From NCBI GenBank assembly GCA_019750655.1, contig JAIEOG010000025.1, positions 1-5,216 of the forward strand: a stretch of DNA of 5,216 bases, written 5' to 3'. How positions within the stretch are numbered: position 1 is the stretch's first letter; every line of letters begins with the position of its first letter. This DNA comes from a bacterium (GTDB lineage Bacteria > Bdellovibrionota > FAC87 > UBA2466). Both the position numbers and the translations under genes were made by a program. Of the stretch, positions 1 through 5,216 are shown piece after piece. The notes below the pieces were generated by a model, which was not told the DNA's origin, ran no database searches, and saw only the letters and a list, made by a program, of their open reading frames with translations.

Positions 1-573
1 ATCGATCCTGTGCCCGCAGAGCGAGTAGTGGAAATCGAAGACGGCACACTGCTCGATTGGGGCACTCGCCAATGGCGTTTTCTCCACACGCGCGGTCATG
101 CAAACCACCACTTCGTTCTCTGGGATAGTGCCCTTCAGGCCAGCTTCACGGGCGATTCGTTTGGTGTCTACTACCCCTCGTTGCAAAAGGGCGGGCTTTT
201 TATTTTCCCCTCCACAAGCCCGACGGACTTCGATGCCGAAGAGGCCCGCATTTCTGTGGAGAAAATCTCCAGCCTCCCAGGAGATCGAGCTCTCTTGACG
301 CATTTCGGAGAACTGCGTGGGTTGAACGCAGCAGCGGTGCAACTTTACGACTGGATCGATTTTTCCGAGCAGCTCGTGAAAGAGGTGCAGCGGCAGGGCT
401 TCTCTGGAGCCCCCGCGCAAGCTTTCTGTGAAGAGCGCCTGAATGCTCGGTTCGAGGAAGAAATGCGCCAGCGCGGTGTCTACGGCCCCCAGGCCTGGAA
501 ACTGACTGGGATCGATCGAAAACTCAACGCCATGGGATTGGCTTATGCTGCGGGCAAAAACAGTCTAAAATGA
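1..573 (+). CDS. MBL-fold metallo-hydrolase, C-terminal part (5' end outside window)
   Basis: This is the last 190 codons of a metallo-beta-lactamase fold hydrolase (glyoxalase II-like superfamily, COG0491 type). The frame is open to base 1, so the GTG at 10 is probably an internal valine and not the start. What is seen: a HTRGHANHH stretch (bases 85-111) matching the HTxGHxxxH metal-binding loop, FTGD at 145-156 supplying the bridging aspartate, and LLTHFGE at 292-312 supplying the last metal-ligand histidine. The HxHxDH motif that holds the first metal ligands must lie before the window. After the fold comes a helical, charged tail of about 90 residues, usual for this branch of the superfamily. 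The family hydrolyses esters, thioesters, lactones or similar bonds with two bound metal ions; the substrate cannot be told here. No signal peptide can be judged. The stop lies 4 bases before the next start, so the two genes are probably co-transcribed and translationally coupled. Confidence 0.88.
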   Translation: MDPVPAERVVEIEDGTLLDWGTRQWRFLHTRGHANHHFVLWDSALQASFTGDSFGVYYPSLQKGGLFIFPSTSPTDFDAEEARISVEKISSLPGDRALLTHFGELRGLNAAAVQLYDWIDFSEQLVKEVQRQGFSGAPAQAFCEERLNARFEEEMRQRGVYGPQAWKLTGIDRKLNAMGLAYAAGKNSLK

Positions 574-577
574 AGGC

Positions 578-1768
578 ATGCGTGTTCTAACGCTCTTGGC
601 CCTGCTGCTTGGTTCCTACGTTCACGGAGAATCCGCCGAAAAGCGTCTGTTGCAGTCGGCTAAACCCCGCGTCAATTACCCTGCCGGGGAACTAGCTTTT
701 GAAAAATTCTTGCCCCTCTGCCTCTTCGTGGAACTTGGTGCGGGATCTGCTGAGCAATTGGGCGACGGCTTGATGCGCGAAGCCGCCGGCTGCGGCATTT
801 ATCTCAAACTCGCCGTTCGCTATGTCTCCGGCGTGCCGAACCAACCGTCCTTGCTGCCACAGCTCTTGCGGAATGTCCGCGAGCGTTGTGATGCCTTAAA
901 CGCATTCCGAGATTTGGGCGTCGACAAAGCCAGCGCTGCGATCGTGGTGCGCGATCCACGTTTGGCGCGCGCGCAATGCGATGTCCCCGCGGATTCCGAC
1001 CAGCTTTCTTGTGGGGAATACGCCGTGCCCCCCGAGGGAAGCATCTTGTCGCGCATGGCCTCCACCGGCCAGGGTGGCAAGGTTGCGCCGAAAGGCCAGC
1101 CCGCAGTATCCGTTATTTCCGCGGGCGACCACGCTTTACGCGACATCCACACCTGGGCATTTGGAATCGCACTTTTGGGAATGCCGCGCGGGGAAGGTTT
1201 GGGAATGGGGGTGGGGCTCCCCGATGAAGGTTACGCCGGAGCGGGGGCCGGCAACGAGATGGGTTGGAAACCGGCCGGCTGCGTGGCTCTACGGGCGGCG
1301 GCGTTTGCGAACGCAAAAGATTGGCGTTACCAAGAACGCAAACCCCTAACGGGGTGGGACAGCCGCCTTTTAGATCTCGCCTCCGACGAGAAACTATTCA
1401 CCGCAAAACCCGTGGCCTCCGACACGCCAGCGCCGGACGCTCCCGTGTCTAAGCGGCGTGCGCGCGCGGCCGAAGGGGCGCGGCGATCGGGTTCGAACCG
1501 GGCAGGGGAAGCTGCCGAGGAAGCACCGGCAAGTCCGAGTTCCGTTTCTTTGCCGCCGTTGCCGGACGGCGCCAATCGAGGGACTTCGAGTTCCGGGTTT
1601 CCGGGCGCCGTGGTTCCTGGAGCCGTGGGCCTTCCCGGAGGCAGCAACCCATCGGGAGCCGGGACGGGCGCGTCTTTCGATCAGGATTTTTTCCGCTCGC
1701 CATCGCCTCCCTCGACCGATGCTCCCAGCTCTGCGCCCCCCAAGGGCGGGGCCAAGCATGGCAAGTAA
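578..1768 (+). CDS. Secreted protein with zincin-like core and Pro/Ser/Gly-rich tail, function unknown
   Basis: No family is recognised with certainty. The 396 aa protein starts with a short signal peptide (Arg2, hydrophobic core about 3-14, likely cleavage near HGESA, 17-20), so it should leave the cytoplasm. ATG 578 is the first start after an in-frame TAA at 566-568. Residues 30-260 look like one folded domain with six cysteines (48, 72, 104, 134, 145, 235), which could form disulfides. A helix (56-70), strands (75-83, 119-125, 176-181) and then IHTWAFG (190-196), GLPDEGY (213-219), GNEM (225-228) and GC (234-235) follow the order seen in secreted zincin proteases (HExxH, then DEY, N-M and a late Cys). 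However, the Glu and the second His of HExxH are replaced by Thr192 and Phe195, so catalysis is unlikely. Residues 276-396 are low-complexity Pro/Ser/Gly/Ala with a basic patch (291-308) and look disordered. It is coupled to the MBL gene 4 bases upstream. That it is real and exported is fairly sure; the zincin link is inference. Confidence 0.8.
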   Translation: MRVLTLLALLLGSYVHGESAEKRLLQSAKPRVNYPAGELAFEKFLPLCLFVELGAGSAEQLGDGLMREAAGCGIYLKLAVRYVSGVPNQPSLLPQLLRNVRERCDALNAFRDLGVDKASAAIVVRDPRLARAQCDVPADSDQLSCGEYAVPPEGSILSRMASTGQGGKVAPKGQPAVSVISAGDHALRDIHTWAFGIALLGMPRGEGLGMGVGLPDEGYAGAGAGNEMGWKPAGCVALRAAAFANAKDWRYQERKPLTGWDSRLLDLASDEKLFTAKPVASDTPAPDAPVSKRRARAAEGARRSGSNRAGEAAEEAPASPSSVSLPPLPDGANRGTSSSGFPGAVVPGAVGLPGGSNPSGAGTGASFDQDFFRSPSPPSTDAPSSAPPKGGAKHGK

Positions 1769-1769
1769 C

Positions 1770-1798
1770 TTGAATACCGCGCCTACCGACAGTACGAT
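1770..1798 (+). promoter_or_regulatory. Weak candidate sigma70-type promoter before sthA
   Basis: TTGAAT (1770-1775) and TACGAT (1793-1798) are each a 4 of 6 match to the -35 and -10 consensus and are separated by exactly 17 bases. It lies just after the stop of the preceding gene. The predicted transcript start would fall only about 5 bases before the sthA ATG, giving an almost leaderless mRNA, and the only Shine-Dalgarno-like bases (GAG at 1801-1803) would then be lost. With a gap of only 41 bases, read-through from the upstream genes is an equally good explanation. Chance occurrence is quite possible. Confidence 0.22.
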
Positions 1799-1809
1799 TT
1801 GAGAACTCC

Positions 1810-3162
1810 ATGCCTTCACAAAGACAATACGACATGGTCGTTATCGGCTCTGGGCCCAGCGGCCAGCGTGCGGCCGTTCAAGCGGCAAAGCTGAAAAAGA
1901 AAGTCTTGGTAGTGGAGCGCGATTGGATTGGGGGATCTTGCCTGCACACGGGCACCATTCCCAGCAAGACACTTCGTGAAGCCGCGCTGGAGTTCTCGGC
2001 CGAACACCCTTCCGTCTTCGATCAAGTGATGACCCGCAAGCAGGCGGTCATCGATGCCGAAGCCGCTGTGATCCAAAAACAGCTTCAGCGCAATGGCGTG
2101 GAATTCGTCCAAGGGCGCGCCAGTTTCAAGAGCGCCAGCAGTGTTTGGGTTGAAACCCCCACTGCGAGAGTGGAAGTCAGCGCTCAGTTCATCGTGATTG
2201 CCACGGGTACGCGTCCCGCACGCGCTGCGGATATCCCTTTCGACGATATAGCGATTTTCGATAGCGATACGATCCTGCACTTGCGCCGTAAGCCGCACAC
2301 CATGGCCGTTCTCGGCGCGGGAGTGATCGGTTGCGAGTACGCCAGTATCTTCGCGCGCATGGGTATCCGCGTGACCTTGGTGGATCAGCGCGACCGTCTG
2401 CTTAGCTGGATGGATTCGGAGATCACAGCCGCTTTGCAGAAGCAGTTCTCGGAATGCGGAATCGAGCTTTGCCTCGCAGCTAAGACGACAAACATCCACC
2501 GCACGGCCGACGGCAAAGCGCGGCTCCATATCGGCGAGAATGAGCGGACGTTCGACGCCCTTTTGATCTGCATGGGGCGCTTGGGCAATACGGATTCGCT
2601 CCACCTCACGGCCGCGGGGCTAGTGGCGAATGAACGCGGGTTGCTCAATGTGAACGAGCATTACCAAACAGCCGTGCCGCATATTTATGCAGTGGGCGAT
2701 GTGATTGGCAGTCCGGGCCTCGCTTCGGCTTCCTCGGAGCAGGGGCGGTTGGCAGCGGCCCACGCCTTTGCGGTCCGCGGAGGAAGTTTTCCCGACGCTT
2801 TCCCCTACGGCATCTACACGATTCCCGAAATATCGTCGGTCGGCGCCCAAGAAAGCGATCTTCAGAAGCGCGGAATCGCTTACGTCGTCGGGCGCGCGCA
2901 GTACAAAGAACTCGCGCGGGGCAAAATCTTGGGCGACGAACATGGTTTCTTAAAGCTGCTTTTTGACTCCAAGACCCGCCGCGTTTTGGGGGTTCAGGTC
3001 ATCGGCTCAGGGGCCACGGAGCTGGTCCATATCGGCCAAGCCGCGTTTATTCTGGGCGCTGGGATCGACTTCTTCATTAACAACGTTTTCAATTACCCGA
3101 CCCTCGCCGAAGCCTACAAAGTGGCGGCTTACAACGCCTATAATCAGCTGCCGGCGGCTTAG
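1810..3162 (+). CDS. sthA: Soluble pyridine nucleotide transhydrogenase (Si-specific NAD(P)+ transhydrogenase)
   Basis: This cytoplasmic FAD enzyme passes hydride between NADPH and NAD+ (EC 1.6.1.1) and usually drains excess NADPH. The 450 aa length fits the family (about 465 aa in E. coli). Domains in order: FAD-binding GSGPSG (13-18) with Glu36 at the end of the second strand; the active-site segment GGSCLHTGTIPSK (41-53); NAD(P)-binding GAGVIG (169-174); the second FAD motif VGD (295-297); and a C-terminal dimerisation domain. Two features separate it from dihydrolipoamide dehydrogenase and glutathione reductase: the second redox cysteine is Thr49, so Cys44 has no disulfide partner, and the usual catalytic HPT is YPT (429-431) in FNYPTLAEAY, as in SthA. 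IYTIPEISSVG (near 337-347) is also an SthA-like stretch. ATG 1810 is the first start codon after an in-frame TGA at 1771-1773; only a weak GAG precedes it. Asp192 ends the second strand of the NAD(P) fold, where E. coli SthA, as recalled, has Asn. Confidence 0.95.
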   Translation: MPSQRQYDMVVIGSGPSGQRAAVQAAKLKKKVLVVERDWIGGSCLHTGTIPSKTLREAALEFSAEHPSVFDQVMTRKQAVIDAEAAVIQKQLQRNGVEFVQGRASFKSASSVWVETPTARVEVSAQFIVIATGTRPARAADIPFDDIAIFDSDTILHLRRKPHTMAVLGAGVIGCEYASIFARMGIRVTLVDQRDRLLSWMDSEITAALQKQFSECGIELCLAAKTTNIHRTADGKARLHIGENERTFDALLICMGRLGNTDSLHLTAAGLVANERGLLNVNEHYQTAVPHIYAVGDVIGSPGLASASSEQGRLAAAHAFAVRGGSFPDAFPYGIYTIPEISSVGAQESDLQKRGIAYVVGRAQYKELARGKILGDEHGFLKLLFDSKTRRVLGVQVIGSGATELVHIGQAAFILGAGIDFFINNVFNYPTLAEAYKVAAYNAYNQLPAA

Positions 3163-3313
3163 GCCCCCTGATGGGCACGTCTTTCTATTCTAAAGCTCTG
3201 AATTAATAGCTTAAAACACCCTAACAAAATCTTGTTTTTCTGCTTGTGGATAGTGCCTAAACCGGGTACTTACCCCGGCAAGCTTACAGGCAAAAACCTA
3301 AAGGTCTTAACGG
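3163..3313 (+). other. Intergenic region between sthA and the nucleotidase gene
   Basis: These 151 bases hold no credible gene. Bases 3181-3240 are markedly richer in A+T than the flanking genes, which fits a promoter area, but no -35/-10 pair with good spacing was found. Short inverted repeats occur: GCCC/GGGC (3163-3166 and 3173-3176), AAGCT/AGCTT (3193-3197 and 3208-3212) and AAAACA/TGTTTT (3213-3218 and 3233-3238). The last is followed by only one more T before C, and its stem is nearly all A-T, so it would be a poor terminator. The final 60 bases can fold and are listed separately. Confidence 0.6.
3254..3305 (+). promoter_or_regulatory. Possible structured mRNA leader of the nucleotidase gene
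   Basis: TGCCT (3254-3258) can pair with AGGCA (3288-3292), enclosing a GC-rich hairpin CCGGG/CCCGG (3262-3266 with 3274-3278, loop of 7). ACC (3296-3298) can then pair with GGT (3303-3305) around a TAAA loop, and that GGT is part of AAAGGT, the only Shine-Dalgarno-like sequence, 8 bases before the ATG at 3314. No run of T follows the GC-rich hairpin, so it is not a standard terminator. The pairing is seen; any regulatory role is a guess, and no known riboswitch class is recognised. Confidence 0.25.
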
Positions 3314-5200
3314 ATGCGCAAGATCGGATCGCTAATAGTAGGTCTACACCTTCTCTTAGCGCCCGTATTTGCGGACGACGAACTCGGCATTCTGGTCATT
3401 CCAGACTTCCACATGCAGCTTCCCCGGCTTGCAACGCTCGTCAAAATGATCTCCAAAAGCCGCCGTAAGTTCCAAGCCCAATACCCGAATGGCACTTTCG
3501 TGGTCGTCTTCAACGGGGATGACAACGCCGACACGCATTGGACGTCTTTCAAGGAATTGAATGGAATGACATCCGATTACGGCGACATCGTGAACGATGT
3601 GAAGGCCGAGCTTTCCCACACAATGCGGGTGATTGATGTCGTTGGGAACCACGATTTCGATTACGTGAAGCTACTGGGCGATGGTTGGCACAAGCTCTAT
3701 TACGAGCAGAAAATGCGCCTTCAGCAAAAGATCGCGCTGATTCGCCCAGAGGAACCGTACCGAATTTTAGGCGCCAACTTAGATCTGGGGGAATTTGGCG
3801 AGCCTCTTTTTGCCCCTCACGCGGACATCACCTTGAAGAGTGGAAAACGCATCCGCGTGGCAGGGATGGTTTTCGATAAATTCCGCTCCGGTTCCAACTA
3901 CGACTGGGATAGCCCGTTTCAGTTATTCACAGGCGTGCGCAAAATGGAGAACACTGGGCGAGCCATCCTCCGCCAGGCCGCGACCGAGGGAATTGAGCAG
4001 GTTGTCTTCGCGGTTCATGATGGCATCCTGAAAGGCCGGCCCGTCGCCGAAGCGCTAGATCGCTACCAGCAGGAACTCGCCTCTCACACCGCAGTGAATC
4101 GTCGAATCAAGGATATCACTCATAAAATCTGGCTTTTTGGGCACGAGCATGAACGGCACGTAGAGAGCACTCCGCAACGCTTGTACCAACAGTGCGGTTC
4201 CCACGGAGATGCTTGCTTGTACGTGGTGGACACGGAAAAAACGGGGGACACACTTTATACCACTTCCATTCCGTTTATAGAGCAAGCGGCCTTCGCCGAG
4301 TTGCAGGAACCTGGGTTAGTTCTACCCCCTCCCGACTTCCACGAGGAATTGGCTGCGACGATGGCGGAACGCAAGTACCGTTTTGTTCAAAGGGGGCTCG
4401 AAACAGCCGCCGCAGTTCGCTATGCAGACGATCCGGGCATCTTCGTTTTCATGCCTCCTGCGGATGGAAAGAAGAGCAATCTAAAAAAAGGTCCCACCGT
4501 ATTTGGCAGTCTTTTGGCAGATGCTCTCGTGAATTACGGGACAGAGTTTCACAGCAAACAAAAGGATGCACCACCGGTCTTGGCCACGATTGGATTTTAC
4601 AATAGCTCGAGCTGCCGATGGGAGACGGAACTCACCGCTCCGATTGTTGGTAGGGCGGGTGTTGCGATGTTTATTGCAGGCATCGTATATCCCCACTGCG
4701 GCCAACCGACGGTGTTGGGTCTAACCAATGACCGCAGGACCGATCTGAAAGTCACCGGCGCATTCCTTCAAAAGGCATTCACACAGCTTCGGCAACTACG
4801 CGCAAAAGACAAGGTCTATACGCCGCAACTCAGTTCGAATTGCCGGGAAGAAGCGGGTGGCATTTTATGGGTACGTACCGGCGAAACCTGGGCCCCCATT
4901 CAGCCCAAGGGACTATATGGTTTGGTGGTCGATGATCACTTGGGTGCAGACGGCTATGAAGTCGATAGCGCCGAGTGGCGGGCCATCTCGAAAGTCGCGG
5001 CAGCGCAGGTTAGAGCCAGGATCCACCCTCCGCAAAGAGATGTTCTTGAGTACCAATTCACTCGCGGCTCCCTTTCTGATAGCTGCGTCAGCCGATTGCT
5101 CTCCGAGAGCGCAGTCGCCGAGATCGAGCGCTTGAATCTGCGGGACGCTGCTGATTCCGACGATAGACCTCCCGTTGCTCCCACCCGCATAGCCAATTGA
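3314..5200 (+). CDS. Exported 5'-nucleotidase/UshA-like metallophosphoesterase
   Basis: This 628 aa two-domain phosphoesterase should act in the periplasm or outside: a signal peptide is visible (Arg2-Lys3, hydrophobic 5-18, likely cleavage after VFA at 20). The N-terminal calcineurin-like domain keeps all metal and catalytic motifs: DFH (31-33), NGDD (67-70), GNHDFD (111-116, with the His113/Asp116 pair known from UshA), VHD (234-236) and GHEH (276-279). A second domain (about 375-555) follows the layout of the 5'-nucleotidase C-terminal domain: FGSLLADAL (397-405), FYNSSSCR (428-435, where the family has N-G-G-x-R), LKVTGAFL (478-485), and LVVDDHLGADGY (537-548, family GGDGY). The family removes phosphate from nucleotides or splits UDP-sugars and similar diesters; the exact substrate is unknown, and the C-terminal pocket is divergent. 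It is somewhat longer than UshA (550 aa), with a 70-residue charged extension. ATG 3314 is the first start, two codons after an in-frame TAA; AAAGGT (3300-3305) is the likely ribosome site. Confidence 0.88.
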   Translation: MRKIGSLIVGLHLLLAPVFADDELGILVIPDFHMQLPRLATLVKMISKSRRKFQAQYPNGTFVVVFNGDDNADTHWTSFKELNGMTSDYGDIVNDVKAELSHTMRVIDVVGNHDFDYVKLLGDGWHKLYYEQKMRLQQKIALIRPEEPYRILGANLDLGEFGEPLFAPHADITLKSGKRIRVAGMVFDKFRSGSNYDWDSPFQLFTGVRKMENTGRAILRQAATEGIEQVVFAVHDGILKGRPVAEALDRYQQELASHTAVNRRIKDITHKIWLFGHEHERHVESTPQRLYQQCGSHGDACLYVVDTEKTGDTLYTTSIPFIEQAAFAELQEPGLVLPPPDFHEELAATMAERKYRFVQRGLETAAAVRYADDPGIFVFMPPADGKKSNLKKGPTVFGSLLADALVNYGTEFHSKQKDAPPVLATIGFYNSSSCRWETELTAPIVGRAGVAMFIAGIVYPHCGQPTVLGLTNDRRTDLKVTGAFLQKAFTQLRQLRAKDKVYTPQLSSNCREEAGGILWVRTGETWAPIQPKGLYGLVVDDHLGADGYEVDSAEWRAISKVAAAQVRARIHPPQRDVLEYQFTRGSLSDSCVSRLLSESAVAEIERLNLRDAADSDDRPPVAPTRIAN

Positions 5201-5216
5201 TCCAGACGCACCGCGG

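Noticed and set aside
10..12. GTG at base 10 as the start of the MBL hydrolase
   Set aside because: The frame is open to base 1, and a start here would remove the HxHxDH metal-binding motif that the fold needs, while the later motifs are well kept; the gene most likely begins before the window.
1536..1595. Direct repeat CGAGTTCCG (1536-1544 and 1587-1595)
   Set aside because: Nine bases repeated twice inside a low-complexity coding stretch are expected by chance and from repeated Ser codons.
1394..1835. Overlapping open frames on both strands across the tail of the secreted protein
   Set aside because: The region is GC-rich and low in complexity, so stops are rare in all frames. The products are Arg/Pro-rich with no fold-like pattern, whereas the + frame at 578-1768 continues smoothly from a folded domain and signal peptide.
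1816..2604. Long open frame of 262 codons on the - strand opposite sthA
   Set aside because: It lies wholly within the clearly coding sthA gene, its protein shows no recognisable motif, and GC-rich coding DNA often leaves the opposite strand open.
3213..3239. Possible terminator after sthA (AAAACA/TGTTTT, or AACAA/TTGTT, with T's)
   Set aside because: The stem is almost entirely A-T and the T run overlaps the stem, so it would be a weak terminator at best.
3254..3305. Resemblance of GCCTAAACC and GGCAAAAACC to pieces of the cyclic di-GMP (GEMM) riboswitch
   Set aside because: The pieces are in the wrong order and spacing, the conserved P2 and P3 stems cannot be built around them, and such short words occur by chance.

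Overview
This 5.2 kb window looks like ordinary bacterial chromosome. It has four genes, all on the + strand, tightly packed and of moderately high GC content. Two encode proteins with N-terminal signal peptides. One is a soluble transhydrogenase of the SthA type, and another is a UshA-like 5'-nucleotidase. This points to a Gram-negative, proteobacteria-like organism; a deltaproteobacterial or Bdellovibrionota-type lineage is possible, but this is a guess from gene style and no marker gene is present. No RNA gene, mobile element, CRISPR array or integration scar was seen.

Layout: (1) bases 1-573 hold the 3' part of a metallo-beta-lactamase (MBL) fold hydrolase; its 5' end lies before the window. 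(2) Four bases later, 578-1768 encodes an unrecognised secreted protein of 396 aa. It has a Cys-containing N-terminal domain and a long Pro/Ser/Gly/Ala-rich tail. Its middle part has the layout of a secreted zincin metalloprotease whose HExxH signature has decayed to HTWAF. (3) After a 41-base gap, 1810-3162 encodes a full-length soluble pyridine nucleotide transhydrogenase (sthA). (4) A 151-base non-coding stretch, partly AT-rich and ending in a foldable leader, precedes 3314-5200. This last gene encodes a 628 aa exported two-domain metallophosphoesterase of the 5'-nucleotidase/UshA type, with an intact N-terminal metal site and a divergent C-terminal nucleotide-binding domain.

How they work together: genes 1 and 2 are very likely co-transcribed, and sthA may be read from the same transcript or from a weak promoter of its own. 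The nucleotidase gene has enough upstream space to be a separate unit. No shared pathway links the four. SthA balances NADH and NADPH in the cytoplasm, the nucleotidase probably dephosphorylates nucleotides or another phospho-ester outside the cytoplasm, and the roles of genes 1 and 2 are not determined. No convincing new multi-gene system is visible. The points most worth a second look are the apparently dead zincin-like secreted protein, the altered nucleotide-binding half of the phosphoesterase, and the leader before that gene.
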